Shown here: in pieces, positions 52,400 to 61,274 of the stretch
How the letters are laid out: each line of letters opens with the position of its first letter
Numbering within the stretch: position 1 is the first letter of the stretch
Source: JAYWGN01 sp043778255
Lineage (GTDB): Bacteria; Bacteroidota; Bacteroidia; Chitinophagales; Chitinophagaceae
NCBI GenBank assembly: GCA_043778255.1
Contig: JAYWGN010000001.1
Span: 62,001-126,000 of the forward strand
Direction: 5' to 3'
DNA: 64,000 bases
The notes under the pieces: model-generated
The model's input: the letters and a program-made list of their open reading frames with translations, nothing else
What the model was told of the DNA's origin: nothing
The model's database searches: none
Position numbers and translations under genes: made by a program

Positions 52400-53806
52400 T
52401 TACTTTAGTACATCAAGTACTGCAAACATTTTGCTAACCAATGCTTTGGTGCTACCACTATAATTATTTACCAAAAAGGAAATAATATATTCGCTACCAT
52501 CGGCGGCTGTATGGTAACCGCTAAAGCCCTTTACATCGCCAATAGTACCGCTTTTTAATTTCATACCATTGTACAGTGGAAATGCATTGAGGTAGCTGCT
52601 GTACCAAGGTTGCTTACTTGCATAATCCAGTACTTTTATAATAGTACTTGTAGTAACTCGGTTGCTTGGCGATAAGCCACTACCGTCGTACATATTAAGT
52701 GCCGTTGGCGAAATGCCCTTTTGTTGCCAAAATGCTTTTACTAGTTCTACACCTTTTGCAGTTGCAAATACACCTTGCTTTTGTTCTGCCATTTTATTTA
52801 AAAATGCTTCGCCATAAAGGTTTATACTTTTTTTCATAAACCAATAATTGAGTGCCTCCAATGTTGGTGAGGCAATAGTTGTTATTACTTTTATAGGTGT
52901 TTTAGTTTTTGTTGCAGTGCCTAACTGTGTAGTACTCAGTATTGGATTTGTAATTTTTATATTCCCAGTTTTTAATTTTTGCAAAAGCATTTTACCAAAA
53001 GCCATACTTGGGTTAGGCATAGCGCCACTTATTACAAAGTTAGTATCGTTAGCTGGTAGCGTACCTTTAATAATAGCTGTAGTGGCATATTGTGGTAGGT
53101 ATATTATGGTGTTATCGCCACTGCCAGCTTCGGCTGTAGTTACTTCGTTGGTAAATGTTACATCGGGTATTGGTGGGTCTATATTAGTAATAGTGGTTTG
53201 GGTACCTATATTTTTATCGGTACTAAAGTGTATATCAAATTGGTTTTCGTGCCAATTAAACAACCGTGCTGGTGCACCATAATAATTACCGAGGTCTTCC
53301 CATATCCAATTGCTTGGGGTTACATTTTTATTGTAGCCATCGGCTAATAGTATACTACCTGTAATGGCTTTTATATTTTGTTGTTGTAGTGCATTTACAA
53401 TTTTGATAAGCACTGCATTAGGCTTGGTTTCGGGGTAACGGAAGCTACCAAAGCTAGGGTCGCCACTGCCTTGTATTATTAGGTTGCCATTAAGTGTATT
53501 GTTAGCTATAGTACCAGTGTAACCAATTAGGGTATTGTAGGTAAATGCTTTTCCTAGTACTTCGTAAGCCGTTGCACTCGTTATTACTTTCATACAACTT
53601 GCTGTTGCCATTCCAATATTTTCATTTTTTTGGAGTAGCGGTTTTCCCGTTTTGGCATCTATTACATAAAGGCTGTATAAGGCATTTTCTAGCTGTTTAT
53701 CGGTTTCAAATTTGGCTACAGCAATTTGCAATTTTTCGGCTACAGTTTGTGCCAATGCATGTTGCGATAGCATTAAAAAAATAAAAAAGTATTTGTATAT
53801 CGTCAT
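52400..53806 (-). CDS. dacB: D-Ala-D-Ala carboxypeptidase/endopeptidase (PBP4, S13 family)
   Basis: A 468-residue exported PBP4-type enzyme. A signal peptide (to about QHALAQ) is followed by the S-x-x-K motif (Ser70-CMK73 in TASCMKVITSA), the second motif in YDGSGLSPSNRV and the K-S/T-G motif in KLKSGTIGDVKG. A large insertion domain lies between the first two, as in PBP4. It trims D-Ala and cuts D-Ala-mDAP cross-links in peptidoglycan. Its start overlaps the end of the decayed toxin gene, which reads in the same direction. Confidence 0.92.
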   Translation of the reverse strand: MTIYKYFFIFLMLSQHALAQTVAEKLQIAVAKFETDKQLENALYSLYVIDAKTGKPLLQKNENIGMATASCMKVITSATAYEVLGKAFTYNTLIGYTGTIANNTLNGNLIIQGSGDPSFGSFRYPETKPNAVLIKIVNALQQQNIKAITGSILLADGYNKNVTPSNWIWEDLGNYYGAPARLFNWHENQFDIHFSTDKNIGTQTTITNIDPPIPDVTFTNEVTTAEAGSGDNTIIYLPQYATTAIIKGTLPANDTNFVISGAMPNPSMAFGKMLLQKLKTGNIKITNPILSTTQLGTATKTKTPIKVITTIASPTLEALNYWFMKKSINLYGEAFLNKMAEQKQGVFATAKGVELVKAFWQQKGISPTALNMYDGSGLSPSNRVTTSTIIKVLDYASKQPWYSSYLNAFPLYNGMKLKSGTIGDVKGFSGYHTAADGSEYIISFLVNNYSGSTKALVSKMFAVLDVLK

Positions 53807-54131
53807 TTTAAAATTGTTGTAAAATTGGGGTCGTGGTTGTTGGTAATATGCGTAATTAAATATCTATCTTGTTGTTGTATAAATAATATATACCAACTAG
53901 TTTATTTGTTACGTTTGTAAGTAATGTATTGTAAATTTTTTTGGTAATAGCTGTATTGCTTTGGTACAGGACGTTTTACTGTGTAGCCAATTTTAGTTTC
54001 AATGTTATATATTAAATCAGTTACATACTTTTTGCAAATTCTTTATCCCCGAAATAAGCATTTTAGGCAAGTATAATAGTTAACGTTTTTAAATAAGATT
54101 CTACAATTTCGGAATATATAACGTTAATCAT
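53803..54131 (-). pseudogene. Decayed toxin gene of a type II toxin-antitoxin pair
   Basis: It begins at an ATG (54131) that overlaps the antitoxin stop codon as ATGA. The first 22 codons (MINVIYSEIVESYLKTLTII) end at a TAA; the same frame continues NAYFGDKEFAKS, then a one-base frameshift leads to YVTDLIYNIETKIGYTVKRP and YYQKNLQYITYKRNK, a second TAA, and TSWYILFIQQQDRYLITHIT before the final TGA. Joined, it reads as one protein of about 108 residues. The end resembles small RelE/ParE-type toxins of Bacteroidota (a TTWYxFF-like strand). Two stops and one shift make it inactive. Confidence 0.7.
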
Positions 54132-54352
54132 TTTTTAAAATATGGCAATTCATCAATAAACTTATGCATTCTTTTTTCTAACTCTTCGCCAGTCATTCCT
54201 TCATTCCACATTTTTTCAAAATCATCTGAAGCTAATTTTTCTTCATTGCTGTTTGCAATTTTTGCACTTGTTAATTTGTTAGTATTTCTTAAATTCTGTA
54301 CAGGCAATTTATTTTGCTCATTAGTAATTTTAATTGTTGCTATTGCTGCCAT
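54128..54352 (-). CDS. Small antitoxin-like protein, orphaned by toxin decay
   Basis: A 74-residue protein from the ATG at 54352. It starts MAAIATIKITNEQNKLPVQN, has an AbrB/RHH-like beta-first beginning, and ends with an acidic helix (ASDDFEKMWNEGMTGEELEK) followed by HKFIDELPYFKK. Size, charge distribution and the ATGA overlap with the downstream toxin remnant identify it as the antitoxin member of the pair. It may still repress its promoter. The longer start at 54382 is less likely. Confidence 0.6.
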   Translation of the reverse strand: MAAIATIKITNEQNKLPVQNLRNTNKLTSAKIANSNEEKLASDDFEKMWNEGMTGEELEKRMHKFIDELPYFKK

Positions 54353-54404
54353 TTTTATATTTTTATATAGTAAAGTTAACATTTTATAATTATGTGGTAG
54401 TTTG

Positions 54405-54412
54405 TACCTTTG
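54405..54412 (+). promoter_or_regulatory. -7 promoter box TACCTTTG for cinA
   Basis: Exact TAnnTTTG match, 35 bases before the ATG at 54448. It lies inside the longer frame that extends upstream of cinA, supporting the internal ATG. Confidence 0.55.
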
Positions 54413-54447
54413 TTTTTTTTTACAAAAAAAAATATACTAATTATACT

Positions 54448-55710
54448 ATGGCAAGTAAAGTACTGTGTAGCATTATAACCATTGGCGATGAGTTGCTAAT
54501 TGGCCAAACCCTCGATACCAACAGTGCTTGGATGGCACAAGCACTTAACAAAGTAGGTATATGGGTACACCGTAGAGTAGCAGTAGGCGATGATGAATTG
54601 GCAATTACTACTACTTTAGATTATGAAATGGCTATAAGCAATATTGTGCTCATTACAGGTGGCTTAGGGCCTACATCGGACGATATAACTAAGCCGTTGC
54701 TTTGCAACTATTTTGGGGGTACACTTGTAGTACACCAACCCACATTGCAACATATTACTGCAATATTTACAAAGCTTAACCGACCCTTACTTACAGCCAA
54801 TTTAGCTCAAGCCGAGCTGCCTAATAATTGTATAATACTACCCAATGCCAAAGGTACTGCACCCGGTATGTGGTTCGAAAAAAATGGTGCTATAATAGTA
54901 AGTATGCCTGGTGTGCCTTACGAAATGAAAAGTATAATGAGTACATCGGTTATTGAAAAACTATTACAAAAATTTAACCCAACTAATATTGTACACAAAA
55001 CAATACTTACGGCCGGTATGGGCGAAAGTTTTATAGCCGAACGTTTGGTAGCCTTTGAAAACAATTTGCCCCAACATATAAAATTGGCATACTTGCCTAA
55101 TTATAGTTTTGTAAGGTTAAGGCTCACTGCCACAGCGGATGATGCTTTGTTTTTAGACAACGAAATAACAGAATACCATAACCAACTGAAACAATTAGTT
55201 GCCGATATAATGGTAATTGATAAGGACGAAACCATTGAAAAAGTAGTAGCTAACTTGCTACTACAACACCACAAAACAATAGCCACTGCCGAAAGCTGTA
55301 CTGGTGGGTACATTGCACATTGCCTTACTAGTATGGCAGGTAGTAGTGCTTATTACAATGGCAGTGTAATTGCTTATGCTTATGATGCTAAGGAGGATTT
55401 GCTACAAGTAAACCATAACGAATTGGTACTACACGGTGCAGTAAGCCAAACGGTAGTAACACAAATGGTGCAAGGTGTATTACAACAAATGAAAACCGAT
55501 TATGCCATAGCCACTACTGGTATAATGGGACCCGATGGCGCAACCGACGATAAGCCAGTTGGCACTGTATGGATAGCTGTTGCTAATAACAAAACTGTAG
55601 TAGCAAAGCGGCATCACTTTAGGTACGACCGTAAAAAAAATATAGAGCTAACAGCCTTAAATGCTTTTGAAATGTTGAGGCAGTTAATCATAAAAGACGT
55701 TGCTATTTAG
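54448..55710 (+). CDS. cinA: CinA: nicotinamide-nucleotide amidohydrolase with MoCF-like domain
   Basis: 420 residues from the ATG at 54448 (a frame to 54334 exists but would encode an unrelated hydrophobic leader across the promoter). The N-terminal MoCF-like domain has IITIGDELLIGQTLDTNSAW and LITGGLGPTSDD (ADP-ribose pyrophosphatase-like in CinA). The C-terminal domain (about 265-420) has ATAESCTGGYIAHCLT and TGIMGPDGATDDKPVGTVWI, the PncC-type nicotinamide-mononucleotide deamidase. It recycles pyridine nucleotides in the cytosol. It overlaps the convergent hydrolase-like gene by 8 bases. Confidence 0.93.
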   Translation: MASKVLCSIITIGDELLIGQTLDTNSAWMAQALNKVGIWVHRRVAVGDDELAITTTLDYEMAISNIVLITGGLGPTSDDITKPLLCNYFGGTLVVHQPTLQHITAIFTKLNRPLLTANLAQAELPNNCIILPNAKGTAPGMWFEKNGAIIVSMPGVPYEMKSIMSTSVIEKLLQKFNPTNIVHKTILTAGMGESFIAERLVAFENNLPQHIKLAYLPNYSFVRLRLTATADDALFLDNEITEYHNQLKQLVADIMVIDKDETIEKVVANLLLQHHKTIATAESCTGGYIAHCLTSMAGSSAYYNGSVIAYAYDAKEDLLQVNHNELVLHGAVSQTVVTQMVQGVLQQMKTDYAIATTGIMGPDGATDDKPVGTVWIAVANNKTVVAKRHHFRYDRKKNIELTALNAFEMLRQLIIKDVAI

Positions 55711-56755
55711 CCACATTTAACTTATTGGCAAATGTAGTAGTTGTTATTATTTCATTTTCAAAGTCAGTATGCCAACGTTTTATTTGTTGCAGTTCCATTG
55801 GTTTTAATTCGGTGCAGGTATATACAATTACGGTTTCATTCCCTTTGGCATCTACCGTATATTGGGCTTGTGCCAATACATTTTTGGTAGTAGTTAAGTT
55901 GGTGCTATACCTTGCAAAGTCTTTTTGGTGGGGAGTTTCAATTATTTTTCGCAACATTCTATAATATACTGCATCAAGCATTTTTTCTTTTACTACTGTT
56001 TCTAGTAAGGTTGCATAAGTTCTTGTACTAGCTTGTGGCAACCTATCACTCCACATTAGCAAAAACCGGTCAGACAGTTGTTTGTTGAACGATTTGGTTT
56101 TGAACATACTATCGTTTTTAATAGCTACATGCATTAAAAAAGCATTTTTACAATAGCCTTCTTCATTCATATCGCTAATGGCTTTCGCCATTTTTTTTTC
56201 GTTAGCATTGGTTCGGTTTTGGTACAGTGCCAATGCACCTACCCAAGGCATTATAGCATCGTGGTCGTTAAGGTTGTAGCTTTGTAAGGTGCTTTTTATA
56301 TTATCAAACCCTAGCTTATCCATTAAGTATTCGCTAAGTGCAAGTGAGTTGTGTTGTAGCATTCCATGTACTATTTCAATTAAGGCAACGGTATTATTTT
56401 CCACTTTTTTTTGTACTAACATTTGTGTTAACCAATCTTCATAAGTATCGGCTTTAGTATTTTCAATGTAATATTTTACAATTTCTTTAAGGTTTACTCT
56501 TTCGGTGGTATCTATTACTTTGTAGGCTGCTTGCTTTGCAAATTCCATGGCTACCAATAAGTTGGGCATAGTGGCTATAGGCATTACTTCATTTCCGTTG
56601 TAATTAGCGGCTATACCATTGTTTTTTATTACATATATAGCGGTTGTTTTTTTGTGCTTCGCAAAAAATGCAAACATTGAGTCAGCTTGTGTTTGGGCTG
56701 TAATGGTTAATGGAATAGGTAATAATAGGAATACTATTTTTTTAAGCAATTTCAT
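55703..56755 (-). CDS. Exported serine-hydrolase-like protein, probable pseudoenzyme
   Basis: A 350-residue protein with a signal peptide (to about TITAQ). Its order of segments resembles class A beta-lactamase-type hydrolases: IYVIKNNGIAANYNG, then PIATMPNLLVAMEFAKQ where S-x-x-K would lie, a helical middle with YLMDKLGFDNIKSTLQSY, and a late strand pair. The Ser and Lys are replaced (Thr and Asn by alignment), so penicillin-type chemistry is unlikely. The assignment rests on overall pattern only. The dcd gene precedes it by 23 bases on the same strand. Confidence 0.5.
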   Translation of the reverse strand: MKLLKKIVFLLLPIPLTITAQTQADSMFAFFAKHKKTTAIYVIKNNGIAANYNGNEVMPIATMPNLLVAMEFAKQAAYKVIDTTERVNLKEIVKYYIENTKADTYEDWLTQMLVQKKVENNTVALIEIVHGMLQHNSLALSEYLMDKLGFDNIKSTLQSYNLNDHDAIMPWVGALALYQNRTNANEKKMAKAISDMNEEGYCKNAFLMHVAIKNDSMFKTKSFNKQLSDRFLLMWSDRLPQASTRTYATLLETVVKEKMLDAVYYRMLRKIIETPHQKDFARYSTNLTTTKNVLAQAQYTVDAKGNETVIVYTCTELKPMELQQIKRWHTDFENEIITTTTFANKLNVAK

Positions 56756-56778
56756 TTAGGGTAAATGTATTATTATTT

Positions 56779-57315
56779 TTAAAATTTATTTTTCCACATC
56801 ATACTTTCAATAGGCATATTGGGTTGGTTGCTGTACTTAGCATTAGGCTTGTTGTTGTAGGCAATTTCTATTTCGCCCTCTACAGGAAAATAAATGAGTT
56901 GCCCTATTGGCATTCCTTTATATATTTTTACGGGTTGCTTTACCGATATTTCGAGTGTCCAATTACCACAAAAGCCAACATCGCCTTTTCCGGCAGTGGC
57001 ATGTATATCTATACCTAATCTGCCTGTGCTACTTTTACCTTCTAAAAAAGGTACATGAGCCAAGGTTTCGGTATACTCTAATGTTACCCCTAAGTAAAAT
57101 ATATGAGGGTATAAAGTATAACCTTCTTCGGGTATTTCAAAAGTTTCTATTTGGTTATGTTTTTTAGCATCTAACAAATCATCTTTATATTTGGCTAAGG
57201 TACTGCCTAAGTGTACATCGTAACTATTGCTGCCCAAATCCTCACGGTTATAGGGTACTATTTTTATAGTGCCTTTATTTATTTCGGCTAATATACGAGT
57301 ATCGCTAAGTATCAT
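56779..57315 (-). CDS. dcd: dCTP deaminase
   Basis: A 178-residue dCTP deaminase of the trimeric dUTPase-like fold. Conserved parts are LGSNSYDVHLG, FLEGKSSTGRLGI (nucleotide-binding Ser-Arg) and ATAGKGDVGFCGNWTLE with the catalytic Glu at its end. It converts dCTP to dUTP and ammonia, feeding dTTP synthesis; the sequence does not show whether it is also a dUTPase. A -7 box lies at 57337-57344, and the gene is probably co-transcribed with the hydrolase-like gene. Confidence 0.95.
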   Translation of the reverse strand: MILSDTRILAEINKGTIKIVPYNREDLGSNSYDVHLGSTLAKYKDDLLDAKKHNQIETFEIPEEGYTLYPHIFYLGVTLEYTETLAHVPFLEGKSSTGRLGIDIHATAGKGDVGFCGNWTLEISVKQPVKIYKGMPIGQLIYFPVEGEIEIAYNNKPNAKYSNQPNMPIESMMWKNKF

Positions 57316-57336
57316 ATAGTTTAGTTTTTACTAGTG

Positions 57337-57344
57337 CAAATATA
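57337..57344 (-). promoter_or_regulatory. -7 promoter box TATATTTG for dcd
   Basis: Exact TAnnTTTG match on the minus strand, 21 bases before the ATG at 57315. Confidence 0.6.
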
Positions 57345-57387
57345 TGATTATTAAAAAATTGGAGTTACAAATATTAACCATAAAAAA

Positions 57388-57416
57388 AGGCTACTCCATA
57401 TAATATAGAGTAGCCT
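57388..57416 (-). terminator. Intrinsic terminator
   Basis: 9-bp arms AGGCTACTC and GAGTAGCCT with an 11-base loop; on the minus strand followed by a run of seven T. It ends the coiled-coil gene transcript (57468-58484). Confidence 0.85.
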
Positions 57417-57467
57417 AAGTTTTTCCATTTTTTTAGCAGGAAAGATTAGTACATTATTTTGTTGTAC

Positions 57468-58484
57468 TTATCCAAACAAGCCACCTTTGGCTAAGTGTAC
57501 TTTGCCTTCACCTATTTTAAATCCGTTTTGATATACTTCTACCTTATAATCGCCACGTTGAAAGTCGCTATTTTGTTTCCAATCAAAGTTTATATATTTT
57601 TTTTCGCCTTGTTTGTAGTCTACATCTAATGTAGTGGTATAAAATTTTTCGCCTTCTTCTCTAGTTTGCATTTTGCCCGACCCTAGGGCTTCTACAGTTA
57701 CTGCAGTACCATCGGGTGCTGTTATACTTACATATATTTTTTTAGTGCCACTCTGGGCTATTCTATTAGCATCGAGGTCAAAACCTATTCGTAATTTATC
57801 TACTCGCTTTGCAGTACTGGTTTCTTTTTCTTTACCATTACGCCTTTCATTAATACCTGCTATATTAAAGTTATTGGCTACAAGTGTTGCACCAACATCT
57901 ACTTTATCTTCTAATTGTTTTTTTTCTGTTGTTGTTTTATCAAGGTCGTTTTTTACTTGTGTTTTTTCGGCAATTACTTGGTCTCTTTCCGTTTTTACGG
58001 TTGTATTTTCTTCCGTTAGTGCTTGGTTTTGTTTTTGCAATTCAGCTACCTGCCCTTGGTAATTGTCAATTTCATTTTGCAAAGCTTTTATTTTATTGCG
58101 AAGCATTGCTTTTTCTGCATCTGTTTTATTTGTTTTTGACATTAGGGTTGTTATCTCACCCTTCAATTTTTCAATGTTGCCATCCTTGTTGGTAATAGTT
58201 GCATTTAATGATGTGTTAAGGTTTACTATTGAATCGAGCCTTACTAGTGCAGCATCGTAGCTTTCTTGTACGTCCTCTACCTTAGTAATACCAGCAGCTA
58301 TTTGCTGTTCTTGTTTTTTGTTAATTTCTGTTTCATTTTTTTTGCTCCACCATATATAACCAACTGCAGCTATTAGGCCAGTGGTAAGTAAGGCATATAT
58401 TAGGTTTCTAAAATCGTTTTTTCCTTTTTGGGGTTGTGGTTTTGAAAACGTTACATTTTCAGTACTATTTACTTCGTTATTCAT
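57468..58484 (-). CDS. Membrane-anchored coiled-coil protein, unknown function
   Basis: A 338-residue protein: a short cytoplasmic start (MNNEVNSTENVTFSKPQPQK), one membrane segment (LIYALLTTGLIAAVGYIWW, about 28-46), a long coiled coil (about 50-195, with heptads such as AMLRNKIKALQNEIDNYQGQ) and a C-terminal globular beta domain (about 215-338: NFNIAGINERRNGKEKE, KLRIGFDLDANRI, KIYVSITAPDGTAVT). The C-terminal domain is conserved in Bacteroidota proteins of this shape and has no known activity. It is monocistronic and ends at a terminator. Confidence 0.7.
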   Translation of the reverse strand: MNNEVNSTENVTFSKPQPQKGKNDFRNLIYALLTTGLIAAVGYIWWSKKNETEINKKQEQQIAAGITKVEDVQESYDAALVRLDSIVNLNTSLNATITNKDGNIEKLKGEITTLMSKTNKTDAEKAMLRNKIKALQNEIDNYQGQVAELQKQNQALTEENTTVKTERDQVIAEKTQVKNDLDKTTTEKKQLEDKVDVGATLVANNFNIAGINERRNGKEKETSTAKRVDKLRIGFDLDANRIAQSGTKKIYVSITAPDGTAVTVEALGSGKMQTREEGEKFYTTTLDVDYKQGEKKYINFDWKQNSDFQRGDYKVEVYQNGFKIGEGKVHLAKGGLFG

Positions 58485-58601
58485 AATTTTTTTGGTTTTA
58501 TTTATTTATAATTTCAAAAACTTTGCCAAGTTTTAAATAGGCAATAAAATTGTTTTTATTTTACCTCAATAAAAATATAAGTAGCAACTCTATAAAGTTA
58601 T

Positions 58602-58609
58602 TAAATTTG
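58602..58609 (+). promoter_or_regulatory. -7 promoter box TAAATTTG for holA
   Basis: Exact TAnnTTTG match, 20 bases before the TTG start at 58630. Confidence 0.55.
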
Positions 58610-58629
58610 TAACACAAAATTGTAATTAA

Positions 58630-59628
58630 TTGATAGATAAAGTACTGCAAGACTGGAAAAACAAAAAATATGCGCCAATATATTGGCTAGAAGGAGAAGA
58701 AGTGTACTATATAGATAAATTAGTGCAGTATGCCGAAACTACTATACTAACCGATGAAGAAAAAAGCTTTAACCAAACAATATTATATGGCAAAGATAGT
58801 GATTGGGCTCAAGTAGTAAATGCATGTAGGCGTTACCCAATGAATAGTGAAAAACAATTGGTAATAGTAAAAGAAGCACAATACTTAAAAGATATAGAAA
58901 AGCTAGAACCCTACTTTGACAAGCCCTTGGCCTCAACTATATTAATAATAGCATATAAAGATAAAAAAGTAGATGCAAGAACAAAGTTTGCAAAAAAAAT
59001 AAAAGATAGTCATACCCTACTTTCCTTTAAAAAATTATATGAAAACCAATTGCCTGAATGGGCAAATAGTATGATACAAGCCAAAGGCTATACTATTAAA
59101 AGTAAAGCATTGCTACTATTAACTGACCATGTAGGCAATGACCTCAACAGGCTAGAAAACGAAATTGATAAACTTATAATTAACCTTACAACTACTAAAG
59201 AAATAACAGATGACCATATAGAAAAATATATTGGCATTAGTAAGGAGTACAATGTATTTGAATTGCAAAGTGCTATTGCCACAAAAAATATGGCGAAGGC
59301 CACACAAATAATTCAGTACTTTGAAAACAACCCCAAATCGGGACCTATACAACAATTGCTACCAACATTGTATAGTTATTTTGCAAAATTATTTTTGCTG
59401 TGTACCGTTATGGGTAACGATGATAGAACAATAGCAGCAGCAGTAGGCATTGCTCCTTTTTTACTAAAAGAGTATAAGCAAGCCGCTAAAACATACCAGT
59501 ACAATGGAGTTGAAAAAGCGATATTGCTATTACAACATTATAACTTAAAAAGTTTGGGTATAGACAATAGTAGTGCAACCGATGCTGCCTTAATGAAGGA
59601 GATGGTATTTAAAATAATATATAGCTAG
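58630..59628 (+). CDS. holA: DNA polymerase III subunit delta
   Basis: A 332-residue clamp-loader delta subunit. It has the AAA+-like HolA layout: YWLEGEEVYYIDKLVQYAE at the start, a middle with STILIIAYKDKKVDARTKFAKK, LLTDHVGNDLNRLENEIDKL, and a C-terminal collar domain (QQLLPTLYSYFAKLF). Delta opens the beta sliding clamp. A stop codon lies directly upstream in frame, so TTG at 58630 is the first usable start; rare-codon starts are used by several genes here. It stands alone, downstream of its own promoter. Confidence 0.92.
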   Translation: MIDKVLQDWKNKKYAPIYWLEGEEVYYIDKLVQYAETTILTDEEKSFNQTILYGKDSDWAQVVNACRRYPMNSEKQLVIVKEAQYLKDIEKLEPYFDKPLASTILIIAYKDKKVDARTKFAKKIKDSHTLLSFKKLYENQLPEWANSMIQAKGYTIKSKALLLLTDHVGNDLNRLENEIDKLIINLTTTKEITDDHIEKYIGISKEYNVFELQSAIATKNMAKATQIIQYFENNPKSGPIQQLLPTLYSYFAKLFLLCTVMGNDDRTIAAAVGIAPFLLKEYKQAAKTYQYNGVEKAILLLQHYNLKSLGIDNSSATDAALMKEMVFKIIYS

Positions 59629-59730
59629 GTACATAACAAATGCATTTGACATAAAAAACTATAATTGTTAATTTAGCGTATAAATACTAAATTGCAGATA
59701 ATTAATCAACAAGCATAACGCTATACAATT

Positions 59731-60390
59731 ATGGAAATTGGTACAGAAATACATGTAGGCATTGTAGATGATCACAAAATATTTAGAGATGGAATCAGAA
59801 TGGCTTTGAAAGAAAAACCATATTTGAAAATAATATGGGAAGCCGAAGATGGGAAAGACCTTATGCATAAACTTGAATTACGTAAGCCACATATAATATT
59901 AATGGATATAAGGATGCCCAACTTTGATGGCATTACCGCTATACCGTTATTAAAAAGAGACCATGAGGATTTGAAAATTATTATACTCAGTATGTACGAT
60001 GACCAAGAAATGGTAACTAAGGTAATGGAACTTGGTGCTAACGCTTACCTTACCAAAACTAGCGACCCCGATGAAATATACAAAGCCATACTCGGCTGTA
60101 TGAACGATGAGTATTATTTCAATGAAATTGTAAACCAATCGGTACTGCTTAAATTACAACAAAAAAAATCGGTACGAAAATTTTACCCCGAAGCAATAAA
60201 GTTTAGCGAAAAAGAAATAAATATTCTAAAGCTTATATGCGAAGATAAAACTACCGAAGAAATATCGGAGGCCGTATTCCTCAGCCCACGAACTATAGAA
60301 ACTATAAGGCAAAATATGAAAGCTAAAGCAGGTGTAAAAACAATAGCTGGCCTAGTAATGTACTGTAGCCGTAATAAATTAATAGAATAA
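59731..60390 (+). CDS. Orphan NarL/LuxR-type response regulator (first of pair)
   Basis: A 219-residue regulator with receiver residues Asp13-Asp14 (IVDDHK), Asp59 (IILMDIRMP), Thr/Ser and Lys (YLTKTSD), and a LuxR-type HTH (FSEKEINILKLICEDKTTEEISEAV, SPRTIETIRQNMKAKAG). No kinase gene is adjacent. It is a clear paralogue of the next gene (blocks DDHxxFRxG, MELGANAYLTKTSD, NEYYFN and the same HTH). The segment between receiver and HTH (FNEIVNQSVLLKLQQKKSV) is typical of Bacteroidota regulators with remote TPR-type kinases. Confidence 0.9.
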   Translation: MEIGTEIHVGIVDDHKIFRDGIRMALKEKPYLKIIWEAEDGKDLMHKLELRKPHIILMDIRMPNFDGITAIPLLKRDHEDLKIIILSMYDDQEMVTKVMELGANAYLTKTSDPDEIYKAILGCMNDEYYFNEIVNQSVLLKLQQKKSVRKFYPEAIKFSEKEINILKLICEDKTTEEISEAVFLSPRTIETIRQNMKAKAGVKTIAGLVMYCSRNKLIE

Positions 60391-60427
60391 ACTATTACCT
60401 TTTACTTAACCTTACTGCTCAAATTGT

Positions 60428-60477
60428 ACTACGTAATTTCCACAAGTAGAAATTAGGTAAATAATACGTTATGTAGT
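60428..60477. promoter_or_regulatory. Nested inverted repeats between the two regulator genes
   Basis: Outer arms ACTACGTAA (60428-60436) and TTATGTAGT (60469-60477) pair with one mismatch. Inner arms TAATTTC (60434-60440) and GAAATTA (60449-60455) pair perfectly. TACGT-type half-sites suit binding by NarL/LuxR regulators, so this is a candidate auto- or cross-regulatory site for the second gene. Confidence 0.45.
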
Positions 60478-60567
60478 TACTCAATAAAAATACAACTTAC
60501 AACGTTATATGTACGACAAAGAATATGTATAACTATTTAGTAATTTTTACAAGATAACAACAATCAA

Positions 60568-61245
60568 ATGAAAACCGAAAATTTTACGACGCCAATTAAA
60601 GTAATAATATGTGACGACCATGCCTTATTCCGCTCTGGAGTTAAGCTAGCCTTAAGCTACCATAAAGATGTAGAAATAATTGCCGAAACAGAAAACGGAC
60701 AACAGTTACTCAATACACTAAAAGGTATAAAACCCGATGTTATATTACTTGATATTACAATGCCTATAATGAACGGAATAGAAGCATTACCACTTGTAAA
60801 AGATGCCTACCCCGATATAAAAGTTATAATGCTAACCATGCACAATGACCATAGTATGATAGCCAAACTTATGGAAATGGGTGCCAACTCATACATAACT
60901 AAGGATAGTGATAGCGAAACAATACACGAAGCTATAGTAACTTGCTACACCAACGAATACTACTTTAATGCATTAACCAACATGGCACTAATAGATGGCC
61001 TAAAAACTAAAAGACATAGTGAAGGTGGCCTTAATATAGATGCTCAACTTAACGAAAAAGAAATGCATATACTAAAGCTAATGTGCGAAGAAAAAAGTAC
61101 TAAAGAAATTGCCGATATGGTGGACTTAAGCCCTAGAACAGTAGAGGCAATTAGAGATAAATTAAGAGCAAAAACTGGAGCAAAATCGATGGCAGGGTTG
61201 GTATTGTTTGCCGTAAAAAATGGCATACTTACCGAAGAGGGCTAA
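60568..61245 (+). CDS. Orphan NarL/LuxR-type response regulator (second of pair)
   Basis: A 225-residue paralogue of the preceding gene. Receiver residues are Asp16-Asp17 (IICDDHA), Asp62 (ILLDITMP) and Lys in YITKDSD; the HTH is LNEKEMHILKLMCEEKSTKEIADMV with SPRTVEAIRDKLRAKTG. It has its own 177-base upstream region with inverted repeats, so the two genes are probably regulated separately after duplication. Its transcript ends at a hairpin that overlaps the start of the next gene. Confidence 0.9.
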   Translation: MKTENFTTPIKVIICDDHALFRSGVKLALSYHKDVEIIAETENGQQLLNTLKGIKPDVILLDITMPIMNGIEALPLVKDAYPDIKVIMLTMHNDHSMIAKLMEMGANSYITKDSDSETIHEAIVTCYTNEYYFNALTNMALIDGLKTKRHSEGGLNIDAQLNEKEMHILKLMCEEKSTKEIADMVDLSPRTVEAIRDKLRAKTGAKSMAGLVLFAVKNGILTEEG

Positions 61246-61274
61246 AACAATTGAATACAGCGAAAATAAAAATT

